Source: Saccopteryx bilineata | Lineage: Eukaryota; Chordata; Mammalia; Chiroptera; Emballonuridae | Assembly: GCF_036850765.1 (NCBI RefSeq) | Contig: NC_089496.1 | Location: 46,862,113-46,926,112 of the forward strand | DNA length: 64,000 bases | Reading direction: 5' to 3' | Shown here: positions 9,915-20,517 of the stretch, one piece after another | Layout: the number at the start of each line of letters is the position of its first letter | Position numbering within the stretch: position 1 is the first letter of the stretch | Program-made: the position numbers and the translations under genes | Notes under the pieces: generated by a model | The model's database searches: none | What the model saw: the letters and a program-made list of their open reading frames with translations, nothing else | Told to the model about the DNA's origin: nothing

Positions 9915-11643
9915 TCCAATTCTACGCCTTTCTGTAACCATAACGTGTCACTTTTCCTGTAAAGGACGACACCTGCACACCATGTTGTTCCCTTGGTGGC
10001 AACAGGGAACACAGACAGGGAAACCTGCCAGGCTACCTGCTGGGTCTGAAATCTCTGAAGCCTATTAACACATCTGTGAACAACCAGCGGGCTTGGGGGC
10101 CAGGAGCCCAGGAACATGTGGAGACAAAGAGGCATCTGCTTGCCCCAGGGGTCGGCATAGCAAGCTTGTCCTATGGCATTGTGCGCATTTATGAAGCAGC
10201 AGCATGCACTTTGTCTCTGCTTTATGCACAGGAGACAGACTCTGCTGCCACTGAAACCTCACAGGTAGAGATAAGGGAAAGAACAGCCGAACAAATATGG
10301 AGAACAGCAAGACGTATCAGTAAGGATTTTACTCATCTGCCCGATTAATCACAAGGGGAATAGATGAGCGTAAACCACAGGGTTTCTGTGAGCTGCCTGG
10401 CAGGGAAAAAAATTGTCTAAAATCACCTGCAATTATTACACAGTCATCTATATTTCATCTAGCCATGCTGAAAGAGTTGAGCTAATAAACCGAGTATGCT
10501 AGATTTCCTTTATTATTATTTTTGCCACAGAGAGAGGCAGGCAGATTTCTCTTTTCCAGGATTAAAAACCGGGGTGGGGGGAGGTAAAGAATGGAGGGGT
10601 GCTAATTTCAGCTTTTATACAATGGCATGCAGAGATACTCATAAAATCTCCCTCTAATCACCTGTATCGGGGGAAACACTATGGAAACTTTTCTGGCTTT
10701 ACTTACAAACACGAATATGAAAATAACTTTAATGAGGGAAGTGTAAAGTACTAGATCCTGACAGGTCTGAAAAATGTCAAAACTGTATTTCTCCACATAT
10801 CCCCCCATTTGAATTAAGTATTTTCATAAATTTCTAGTTTATTCTGAACGTGAGTAATCAGTTGGCCCGGATGGGAAGAAGGGAAGAGGACCTAACACCA
10901 ATGAGAAGTGACCGTGCCAATGGAAGACCAGCTTGAGTTGGGTCTTCATTATAGACCGACTTCCCTGGGAGCGGACACTGAGGGGCTATTTTTGGGTGTG
11001 AGGGGTTCATAGGGGTCAACACATGTGAAAGGAAAGGAATAGAAACAGGACTGGGCAGAGGAAAAAACTGTACTGCAATGAAAGCCCAACAAATTCTCAG
11101 CGAGGGTTATGGAGAGCTCTCGGACAGTATTGCCCGTCAGAATGTCCTGCGTAGAAGCCAAAATGGCCAGCTCGTCAGTCCCCAACTTGCTCGCTCAACA
11201 GAAGTGGGCGGCCTGGGAAGGGCGGGACTTCCACAGAGGTGGTTCCGGCAGCTCAGGCAGGAGCTGGTAACTTCCCCGGGCCACCATGCCGGGCCCCGAG
11301 CTCCGTGAGGACAGAAGCTACTTTGTGTGGGACCTGGCCCTACGTATCTATCTCTTCATCTGGTCACTGGTTTAAGTCCTCTAATATACTTTGTAATAAA
11401 TCAGTGATCTAGTGAGTAAACAGGGGGGGAAAACTACAAATGCATCGTTTACTTATAGAACTTCTTCAACATAAGTAATTTAACAAGAAACATTTATTGA
11501 ACACCTGTACTAGGAACTACAGTGTTGCTGCAAAGATGAGAAAGACCTATCACAGCCTCTCCTCTCAAAAGTCAGAGGCAGGCAAGAAAATTAAGTATAG
11601 AAGCAATATATGCATATATGTTGCTGTCAAAGGCAACATTAAA
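9915..11643. other. Intergenic stretch, mostly without recognised features
   Basis: No supported gene or SINE. A segment at about 11485-11600 (ACATTTATTGAACACCTGTA onward) resembles old MIR/L2-type repeats. The remainder looks unique to me. Confidence 0.5.
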
Positions 11644-11655
11644 AATTATGCATAG

Positions 11656-12003
11656 CCTGACCAGGCAGTGGCATAGTGGATAGAGCGTCGGACTGAGATG
11701 CGGAGGACCCAGGTTCGAGACCCCGAGGTCGCCAGCTTGAACGCAGGCTCATCTGGCTTGAGCAAAAAGCTCACCAGCTTGGACCCAAGGTCACTGGCTC
11801 CAGCAAGGGGTTCCTCGGTCTGCTGAAGGCCCATGGTCAAGGCACATATGAGAAAGCAATCAATGAATAGCTAGGGTGTCAAAACGAAAAACGGATGATT
11901 GATGCTTCTCATCTCTCTCCCTTCCTATCTGCCTGTCCCTATCTATCCCTCTCTCTGACTCTCTTTCTGTCCCTGTAAAAAAAAAAAAAAAAAAAAAAAA
12001 AAG
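11656..12003 (+). mobile_element. Bat SINE, GCCTGACCAGGCGG form, 12-bp target duplication
   Basis: Perfect direct repeat AATTATGCATAG at 11644-11655 and 12004-12015. Full length with an A tail of more than 20. Low divergence suggests a recent insertion. Confidence 0.95.
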
Positions 12004-12015
12004 AATTATGCATAG

Positions 12016-12840
12016 ATGAATACACTGATCTAGCATATTGGGAAATGTAAACAAGTTTAAAAGATGATCATAAATGCAGGTCATGCAAATGTAGACCACT
12101 GAAAGGAGTTACCAATGACAATTTTGCCTTTTCTTCTAACCACTGTTATTATCTGAAGAACCCTATGCAATGATTTTGAGAAGCTTGAAGTACGTGAGTA
12201 ATTGAGAAATACCTTTAGCACATGGCTTATAGAGGTATTTTCTGCCTAGGGTTTCTGATGGTGTGTAATTGTAACAGGAGGAAAAAGATATGTCATTGGG
12301 CAAATCTCACGGGAAAGAACAGACAATACTATGTGAATGAGACACTCGTGTATGGGTATGAAAGCCTGTGTAATCACCTTGCATATAATTTTATGAGAAC
12401 CAAAGAAAGAAGCTAACAAAGCCATGAAAAGATGAAAAAGTACCAGTCAAGATTAGTCAGCCACCTGCCTTAATTCCATGACAACCGTGTTTAGGAGGTT
12501 AGTCTTCTGAATTTGGTTACCATAGAAACAAACCTTTAGAATACCCTCAAATCAATTTACAGAATTACTGCCCATGTTGAGTATAGACAACATAGAGCAA
12601 TCATAAATGTCAAAATCTATTTTTAAATTATATTTTGAATTTAAATGATCTATCAGGTCCTTTGGATATTGCTAATTTAGACAACCATAAATTGTATTTT
12701 GAAAAAAAAAGTGTAAAATACTATTCATTATATTTAGGTAGTGGATTTCTAAATTCGATTGTTCAGATGTGTCTTTTGAATGAAGGTTTCCCATTTCATT
12801 TTAAATAACAGATCATCAATGTTCTGAAACTGTATTTAAA
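12016..12840. other. AT-rich intergenic DNA, nothing recognised
   Basis: A 64-codon frame at 12222-12416 begins with ATG but matches nothing I know and has no supporting context. I see no repeat family here. Confidence 0.5.
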
Positions 12841-12851
12841 AACAAATTATG

Positions 12852-13040
12852 GGCCTGACCTGTGGTGGCGCAATGGATAAAACGTCGACCTGGAAATGCT
12901 GAGGTTGCCAGTTCGAAACCCTGGGCTTGCCTGGTCAAGGCACATATGGGAGTTGATGCTTCCAGCTCCTCCCCCGCCCATCTCTCCTCTCTCTCTCTCT
13001 GTCTCTCCCTCTCCTCTCTAAAAAAAAAACAAACAAACAA
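12852..13040 (+). mobile_element. Short bat SINE, GCCTGACCTGTGG form, 11-bp target duplication
   Basis: Head GCCTGACCTGTGGTGGCGCA, B box GTTCGAAACCC, CT-rich region and an AAAC-type tail. The flanks are AACAAATTATG at 12841-12851 and 13041-13051, a perfect duplication. Confidence 0.95.
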
Positions 13041-13051
13041 AACAAATTATG

Positions 13052-14029
13052 CATCGCACTCACTGCTATACTTTAGGAGTCATTTGTGGATTTAGTCAAC
13101 GATACAGATAATTTAAAGGGGAATTGCTGAGTCTCCATTGTGTGCCCATCAAAGAACAGATTAAACATCAAACCTTTCTTGCAGACATGGCTTTCCTATT
13201 TTGCATGTGCGGAAAATGTCTACCTTATGCTATGTACCATTTTAAAATAGAGCTTATTATTAATATTTTGCAGCACCTGAGGCATGTTTTAATAGATGAA
13301 GCCTTATTCAGAATTGTAAAAGTTGGGCTTCTTATATCTGCAATTTTAACACCACTGCTCACTTGAAATAATATATAAGTTTGAACAGAAGTTACTATCA
13401 GTTCTCTTCCAATTCTTGAAAGAAGGAGACAAAGTCTGTCTAAAATATTCTAAGACTTTTGGGTTCAATTAAAGGAAGACTTCCTTCATTCTGTGAGTGA
13501 TTAAACAATTCCACCTATTGACAAGATGCATGAAACTTCTGAGTCTAGAGAAGGAATATTTTGTTTTGGGTGTCCTTCTATTTCCCATGAAAGACCAGAA
13601 AACTGTTATTATTTCATGTCCTGTTGGATCAATCACCTGACTTTCAGAGAATTGGGTATCATCTAGACATACAAAAATATTTACATTTTAAAATTCCTGA
13701 TTATTCTTTACTCTTTTCCTTTGACTTCCTACCCTTAATTATAAACCGAACTCTAGGTTTTCAGTACTTTTATTATATTCCTCTACCATTGGTTCTAGCT
13801 TTTACATGTGCAAAGAGTTTGACTTCACATACATAAAGTGATTTATGGTATTCCTGAGAGCTGGAATCTATATGTCTGGTTCACTTTGAACTTTAAAAAG
13901 CAGCTAACATATGTTTTGAAGCAAAAATTAAAAGCAGGAATTGTATCACTGTCATATGAGTTTCTCAAATAATCCATTTTTCTTTACCTTGAGCATTACA
14001 AAAGGGTTGAGCTTTGAGGATTATCAGGA
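13052..14029. other. AT-rich intergenic DNA, nothing recognised
   Basis: Several short frames exist but none has recognisable content. No SINE head or LINE phrase is visible. Confidence 0.45.
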
Positions 14030-14860
14030 ATTTCTAGACTAGGGAAGTACAAAAGTAGATCAGTGGTTGCTTGTGGAGTTAAGGGGGGGGAGGAACTGCT
14101 AATGTGGGGGGAGGTTGTTTCTGAGGTGACAAAATGTCAAAATGTCCACAGTTGTGGTGATGACTGCACAACTGTGTGAATATACTAAAATTTATTGAAC
14201 TGTGAAAACAAGACAGAACATTATACATATTAATTTTATCTTTTTTTTTTTTTCCAAAGCTGGAAATGGGGAGGCAGTCAGAAAGACTCCCGCATGCACC
14301 CTACCGGAATCCACCTGGCATGCCCACCAGGGGGCGATGCTCTGCCCATCTTGGGGCATCGCTCTGCCACAATCAGAGCCATTCTAGGGCCTGAGGCAGA
14401 GGCCACAGAGCCATCCTCAGCGCCCGGGCCAACTTTGCTCCAATGGAGCCTTGGCTGCGGGAGGGGAAGAGAGAGAGAGAGAGTGGTGGAGAAGCAGATG
14501 GGCGCTTCTCCTGTGTGCTCTGGCCGGGAATCGAACCCGGGACTCCTGCACGCCAGGCCGACGCTCTACCACTGAGCCAACCGGCCAGGGCCTAATTTTA
14601 TCTTTAAAAATACCACACACGAAAAAAAACCCTCATGAACGTGGACAAAAGTGTGGTGAGTACCAGGGTAGGTGGGGAGGGGTCGGTGGAGGGGGGTAGA
14701 GCAGGAATAAATGGGGATGGACAAGAACTTGACTTGGGGGGGGCAGTGAAGACACAATAAAATATACAGAGAAGAGTGGCAGAATTGGGCACCTGAAACC
14801 TATATGATTGTGTTAACCAATGACACGCCAATAAATTCAATTTTAAAAAGAAAAAGAAAA
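14030..14860 (+). mobile_element. LINE-1 3' end(s), interrupted by a SINE
   Basis: GACTGCACAACTGTGTGAAT then ATACTAAAATTTATTGAACT is an L1M 3' end. After the SINE, CACCTGAAACCTATATGATT and AACCAATGACACGCCAATAA form the terminal sequence of the bat LINE-1 also seen at 48905-49035. Two different LINE-1 insertions are probably joined here. Confidence 0.6.
14243..14592 (-). mobile_element. Bat SINE (GGCCCTGGCCGG form), reverse orientation, 12-bp duplication
   Basis: TAATTTTATCTT occurs at 14231-14242 and 14593-14604. The minus strand carries intact A and B boxes. It inserted into LINE-1 sequence. Confidence 0.95.
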
Positions 14861-15300
14861 GTACCTCATCTCAGAAAAGAAATAATAGAAAACCACTGAC
14901 CATTGCTCAGCTCAAAGCAAATAGGTAAATGATAAAGAATTAACAGGTTTGAAGAATTATTGCCAAAGAAGTGTTAGGAAAAAGTCCAAGGGGTGGTTGA
15001 TTGATTTACTGTTCAGTCTTAACACAAGAATCAACTGACTCTAGTAGGTTATTTAATTGTCTTTAAAGATTATGATACAACACAGAAAACTTTGAATACT
15101 ATTGCATGTGGCAAGAAAAAAAAAAAGAACATGACATTTTGTAAAAGATTCTATACCTTACAAAATTTAGCCAAAATAATGCAAGGAATAACATAATGAA
15201 TAGTTTCAAGGAGCCACTGGTATGAAGACAGCAGGACAGAACAATCTTGCCGTAGGGGGAATTTGGTAATTCAAGTAGGGATTTCATTGCAGGAAACTTT
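14861..15300. other. Intergenic DNA, nothing recognised
   Basis: AT-rich sequence without a gene, SINE head or clear LINE phrase. Confidence 0.4.
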
Positions 15301-15314
15301 TTAAAGTTTTTCCC

Positions 15315-15371
15315 TCTTTTTTTTTTTTTTAAATTATTTTTATTTATTTATTCATTTTAGAGGAGAGAGAG

Positions 15372-15419
<48 letters not shown>

Positions 15420-15542
15420 GGGGGAAGGAGCAGAAAGCTTCAACTCCCATATGTGCCTTGACCGTGCAAGCCCAGGGTTTTGAACCGGCGACCTCAGCAT
15501 TCCAGGTCAATGCTTTATCCACTGCGCCACCACAGGTCAGGC
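15315..15542 (-). mobile_element. Short bat SINE, reverse orientation, first of a tandem pair
   Basis: Minus-strand head GCCTGACCTGTGGTGGCGCA lies at the right end. It contains an expanded GA run at about 15367-15416. It probably landed in the A tail of the adjacent copy at 15543-15753. Confidence 0.85.
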
Positions 15543-15753
15543 ATTTTTTTTTTAATTATTTATTTATTTATTTTTTTTATTTATTCATTTTTAGAGAGGA
15601 GAGAGAGAGACAGAGAGGGATAGAGAGGAGAGAGAAGGAGCAGGAAGCATCAACTCCCATATGTGCCTTGACCAGGCAAGCCCAGGGTTTCGAACCAGCA
15701 ACCTCAGCATTTCCAGGTCGATGCTTTATCCACTGCGCCACCACAGGTCAGGC
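15543..15753 (-). mobile_element. Short bat SINE, reverse orientation, second of a tandem pair
   Basis: Same form and strand as its left neighbour. Outer flanks CCCTCTTTTTT (about 15311 and 15756) look like the target duplication of this older copy and now enclose both elements. Confidence 0.85.
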
Positions 15754-16486
15754 CCCCTCTTTTTTTACAACTAAAGTGTCATCTCTTATTTTAAGACAAA
15801 TATCTCACATCTGTACTGCCCTTCTTGGTTATTCTACACAAGTATAATTACCCATTTAATTAAACTTAGCTACTAGTTTAAGAACCCTTTTTAAAAAAAC
15901 GAAAATGTCTCAAACAGAATGCATTCTGCACAAAACAGCTGCACAATTCCAGGAGTTACGATCATAATGGGAAGAACGACCAACATGTGGTTGGATGTCA
16001 TAATGTTTCTAGTTCCTAACCGGAGAAACTGGAATCTAGTTCCTAACAGAATTAGATTTAGATTTAGATTAACACGAAATGTACTCTGCCAGAATAAGTC
16101 CAACAAATGAATGAGAAAATGCTGTAAAAAAAAAATGGAATTAAAACCCCAAAGGGTCTCCCTACCCTTACTTCGTTCTTTATATTAATGGAAACTATCC
16201 CTCAACACTTCAATTTACATTGTGTGTGTTGTTGTTGTTCCTGCACCTGGTTATCAAAGAGGAAATTATTGTGATCTTACTACAGTGTGGAATGTTAAGT
16301 TAATGAAATGACTTGGAAATTCCCAAGTGGGGTATAATTCAGCTGTTACTACAGGCTCGGGGACAGCATCCACTTTACTCTGCATTTTTAGAGTGAAACC
16401 TCAGTAAACATCTCATGTCATCTGTTTTTAGCTCATAAAATAAAACTGATCATAGTCCAGCTCACAGGCACTTAGACTGGCTTTGG
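15754..16486. other. Intergenic DNA with a short imperfect duplication
   Basis: CTAGTTCCTAAC occurs twice near 16009 and 16037, and AGATTT is iterated near 16057. Otherwise nothing recognised. Confidence 0.45.
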
Positions 16487-16500
16487 AAATCATCGGCTGA

Positions 16501-16937
16501 CAGCGTCTTCCCTCCAGGGAGCACACCCATGCTTTTTCCTTCCCCCTCTCCTCTTAAAAAAATACATACATATATATATAAAATTTAATGCAGTGACATT
16601 AGTCAATAAGAATGCATAAGTTTCAGGTAAATCCTCTCCCCTTCTTCCCCTCCAGACGTGCATCTCCTAAACTCTAAGGCTCCTCAGATTTGCAACCAGG
16701 AGAGCAATGGGCAGTGACAGCCCCTCCAGGCTAACCCGACTCTGTCTGCAAGGCCCCCTTTCCTCTGACTTTCCAGTGTAGGCCCATTGCTCTCTTGTAA
16801 CATTTCCAGACAGCCAAGGCAGCTCTGCCCTGGACAATAGCTCTGCCTGTTGCTTTTTCTGTTCTAGCCCTTCCTGGTTTCACCGTCCCCAGCTTTAATA
16901 AACATACTCTCAAAATTAAAAAAAAGAAAAAGAAAGA
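16501..16937 (+). mobile_element. Polyadenylated retroposed segment of unknown parent
   Basis: The segment is bounded by AAATCATCGGCTGA (16487-16500) and AAATCATTGGCTGA (16938-16951), a 14-bp direct repeat with one mismatch. It has AATAAA at 16897-16902 and an A-rich tail from about 16915, so it was copied from a polyadenylated RNA. It lacks the tRNA head of the SINEs. Part of it (about 16555-16640) resembles the reversed 3' end of bat LINE-1. The rest may be a host mRNA 3' end or an LTR-terminated transcript. I do not recognise it. Confidence 0.7.
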
Positions 16938-17198
16938 AAATCATTGGCTGACTCTCCTCAGGAACGTCATCCATTGCAAGCCAGAGGATTCACTGGCAGC
17001 ACAGGAACACGCCCTGCAAACCAAAGAATCTGTGGACAGTGTGCTAGCGTTTGCAGTTTTCCAGGAATCTCCCAACTGTTCTATCCTGCTCCTTACCATA
17101 ATCTGTGCACTACATCAAAAGGAGCCACTTCATCCCTTTGATAAACCTCAAATTTTTTCACAAAACCATTTATTTCCCAAATGAACTATAATTTTTTT

Positions 17199-17534
17199 TG
17201 TATTTTTCCAAAGTTAGAAGCCAGAAGGCAGACAGATGCCCGCATGTGCCTGACAGGGATCCATCTAGCCTGCCCACCAGGGGGCATTGCTCCTTTGCTG
17301 CTGGAGCCATTCTAGCACCTGACTCGGAGTCCATGGAGCCATCCTCAGCACTGGGGCCAACTTTGCTCCAATGGAGCCTTGGCTGCAGGAGGGGAAGAGA
17401 GAGATAGAGAGGAAGGAGAGAGGGAAGGGTGGAGAAGCAGATGGGTGTTTCTCCCGTGTGTCTGACCAGGAATCGAACCCAGGACTTCCACATGCCAGGC
17501 TGACGCTCTACCGCTGAGGCAACCAGCCAGGGCC
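17199..17534 (-). mobile_element. Bat SINE (GGCCCTGGCCGG form), reverse orientation
   Basis: Flanks GAACTATAATTTTTTT (17183-17198) and GAACTATTATTTTTTT (17535-17550). The head is well conserved, but the middle has lost part of the CGCCCC-type repeat. Confidence 0.95.
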
Positions 17535-17819
17535 GAACTATTATTTTTTTAAGTTTGGAATGGGATGCAGGGAAATTCTGATAGGACACAATTTTAACTG
17601 AGCAGTAGTGTTATTTTAATTTTCTGGTAAGCCAGATAAACTTCATTTATATAGAGACCTGCAAAATGTGACTCTTTTAGGATACTTAAGAGTTACATCA
17701 ATGCTTCACTGCCTTTTAAAAAATTTCTCCCAGTTGTGTTCAAACCACTAACATAGCTTGCTTGCTTATTGGGCGCTGTTTTGTAGACAGCCAAAAGCAC
17801 AATCTTTTAAATATTTTTT

Positions 17820-17995
17820 CATAAATTTTTTTATTATTTCTATCAAATTTAACGGGGTGACATTGGTTAATGGGATCATATAGGTTTCCAGTGTACATTT
17901 CTATAATACATGGTCTTTATATTGCATTGTGTGCCCATCACCCAAAGTCAAATCATCTCTCATTACCTTATATTTGTCCCCCTTTAACCCCCCAA
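17820..17995 (-). mobile_element. Bat LINE-1 3' terminus, reverse orientation
   Basis: GGGTGACATTGGTTAATGGG then TTGTGTGCCCATCACCCAAA is the complement of the bat LINE-1 end seen in plus orientation at 48905-49035. Severely 5' truncated. Confidence 0.7.
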
Positions 17996-18387
17996 ATAAA
18001 CTTTATTTTGAAAATACCATAATTCTATAAATTCACATATGACACACCTAGTAGTATTAATGAGTTAAATTATGTACAAATGGAAGTCACAATTTGTATC
18101 TGATTATTCCCACAAATGGAAAGGTGCAGAGACAACTAAACTAATAAGGCAGAAAGCTTTAAAGACCACCATAACCAATTTACACATTTTTATTTTATTT
18201 TATACTTGTGTCTAAATGTTTAGATGGGAATTGATAAATTCACAAGGTAAAGAAATACACTGCCTGAATAATCAAAATTCCTTTTACTTTTCTGCTGTAG
18301 ATAGTATCATCAGTAATGTTTCTACAAAATCGCACCATATGACAAGCTACCTACTTCCTTTGCCCTCATCACGCACCATAAGGCTTT

Positions 18388-18591
18388 TTGTTTTTGTTTT
18401 TTTTATTTTTTTTTAAAGGTTGATTAAAATTTTTTTTTATTTATTTATTCATTTTTAGAGAAAGAGAAGGGGGAAGGAGCAGAAAGCATCAACTCCCATA
18501 TGTGCCTTGACCAGGCAAGCCCGGGGTTTTGAACCGGTGACCTCAGCGTTCCAGGTCGACACTTTATCCACTGCACCACCACAGGTCAGGC
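18388..18591 (-). mobile_element. Short bat SINE, reverse orientation, 12-bp duplication
   Basis: CCATAAGGCTTT is repeated at 18376-18387 and 18592-18603. Minus-strand head GCCTGACCTGTGGTGGTGCA. A long A/T-rich tail shows internal expansions. Confidence 0.95.
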
Positions 18592-18603
18592 CCATAAGGC
18601 TTT

Positions 18604-19645
18604 CTGTATTGTGTGACTTCTCCAAGTTGAGGAAAACGGCAGTGAACTTGAGTTTTCTGGATATAGCTGATTTCTTCAAGAAAGGTGTTAGTAAGGAAAA
18701 TATCAATATATAATCAGTGAAAGTAGTCTGTATATGATGTAATAGTTGTTCATAATTCTTTAAAGAAAAAAATCTAAAGCTAAACAGGAACGACAGGGCT
18801 AAGATACACATTGGGAACCTCTCAGCACGCAGGGTTTATGGAGCAAGTCATTGCTGGCTACAAGATTATCCAATGAAACCAGAGCCATTTCGGATCATGG
18901 GGAGAATTCTAAGGCATCAGAGATAGCCAGGAAAGGATCTTCAAAGGGTAAGGACCCAAAGACAAAAAAACAAGAGTTGATGGCTAGGAAGGCAAATGGA
19001 AGAGGAAATTAGACCCAGTGAAGGCAAAGAAAAATTTTGCTTTTCAGTAGAAAGATAATGAACTTGGGGACTGAAATCTGGTTCAGGAAGTTAGCTATTG
19101 ATCTTAGTCACAACAATCAATCCTTTTGAAAGACAGTTTCCCCATCTGTACAATGGGTACGTTAAGATCCACCAGCTTTTTTCATGGGTTCAGACCAATG
19201 AGAATTAAAGTCAATGATACATTTGAGATCACTCTGTAAATGATAAAACACTATTCTTAGTAAATGGGGATTTGGACACTTTCTAAAAGTCTTAAGGAGA
19301 AAAGCCTGTTGAAGAAAACAATAAAATCACCAAATTTTTGACCTGGGATAGACCTTATTTCATCGCAGCTGTTCTGGGTCTGACTTATTTTCTGATGGAG
19401 CAGAAATGGGAAAATGTTGATCAGTTAACTAATCATGATACAATGTTATTACAGTATATTTTTTATAGACTATTAATTAAACACCAGTCAGGGCAATCTA
19501 TTAACCTTAAAAAGGAAGCACTAACTAAATACAACCTTCTACCTCATCTACAACATTTTCACACATTTTATTAAGAAGAAACAAACATAAATAATATGTT
19601 CTATTTATCATGATAAGTCAGTAGCAATCAGGAACCAACCTTATA
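18604..19645. other. Intergenic DNA downstream of FKBP14, with a MIR-like patch
   Basis: AGTTTCCCCATCTGTACAAT near 19130 is a MIR-type phrase. An AATAAA (minus strand, near 19567) could serve FKBP14 polyadenylation but is not proven. FKBP14 3' UTR probably covers part of this stretch. Confidence 0.4.
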
Positions 19646-19767
19646 GGATGTGAGGCAAAAGTAGGTTTACAGTTGTGAGTATGCAAAACAGTTTACTCTT
19701 GTATTATTATTTATTGATTAAGGTATTTCCCATACAAACAACTGTAAACCTACTTTTGCCCACCCTC
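19646..19767. mobile_element. Mariner-type MITE with TA duplication
   Basis: GCAAAAGTAGGTTTACAGTTGT on the left is repeated inverted on the right (19738-19759), within a 122-bp element flanked by TA (19644-19645 and 19768-19769). The size and TA target match mariner-derived miniature elements. It lies in the likely FKBP14 3' UTR or just downstream. Confidence 0.85.
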
Positions 19768-20358
19768 TACAGCTTCAGTCCTAGGCAGGATGTTCAATGT
19801 ATACATATTTACAAGTTACTAACTTTGTGTATCACTTCCACATTGCACATCCCCTCAGTAAAGCGGTAACTGTTACTAAGCAGAGTTCAACAAGCATTTT
19901 CCTGTTTGTTCAGAGACTCAAAGGCAGGTCCAGACACACTGTTTCATTACAACACTAAAACAGCAGTGTTGAGCTAGAGCAAAAGGCTTTGCAAAAGGCA
20001 GCATCTAACTTAGAGAAAACAGAGGGAAGCAGAAACAGACGGTGCTGACCTGTGCTATACTTGCCCTTATGTTGGGCTTGGTCCCAGTGGTGATAAATTT
20101 TAAAATTACAAGTAAGTCACAAAACTTCATATGGAAAGTAGAAAATGGTCCAGAATTCTTCTTACTTCAAGGACAAATAGATTTCTTCTTTCCAATAACT
20201 CACCAGAAAGAAACGGGTACTTAGAAACACTAAGGGCTTCTTTAAATAACATTCAAAAAATATATATAAATTTTTTTAAAAAGCAAGAACAGAACAAAAC
20301 GATGTTAAAACATAAGACTTTAACGATGGTTGCTATGTAAAAATGGTAAGACGTCTCT

Positions 20359-20517
20359 CTACAACTCGTCATGTTTATATGTAAATTCTCTGGCAGATAT
20401 AAATCCATCTTTGTCTTCATCTTCTTTATCAAAAATGTCCTCCACCAAAACATCATGATGACTTTCATTCACAACCGCACCATGCTTTTCAAACTCCTTC
20501 TTTAGATACACTTTAAC
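20359..20517 (-). CDS. FKBP14: FKBP14 coding exon 4 and stop
   Basis: 159 nt, residues 160-211 plus TAG. Contains the sequon N176-E-S and the canonical second EF-hand loop D192-E203 ([12 protein letters not shown]), and ends KHDEL. Acceptor TTTTTGTAG. The 3' UTR continues to lower coordinates; its end is not determined. Confidence 0.96.
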   Translation of the reverse strand, partial: VKVYLKKEFEKHGAVVNESHHDVLVEDIFDKEDEDKDGFISAREFTYKHDEL

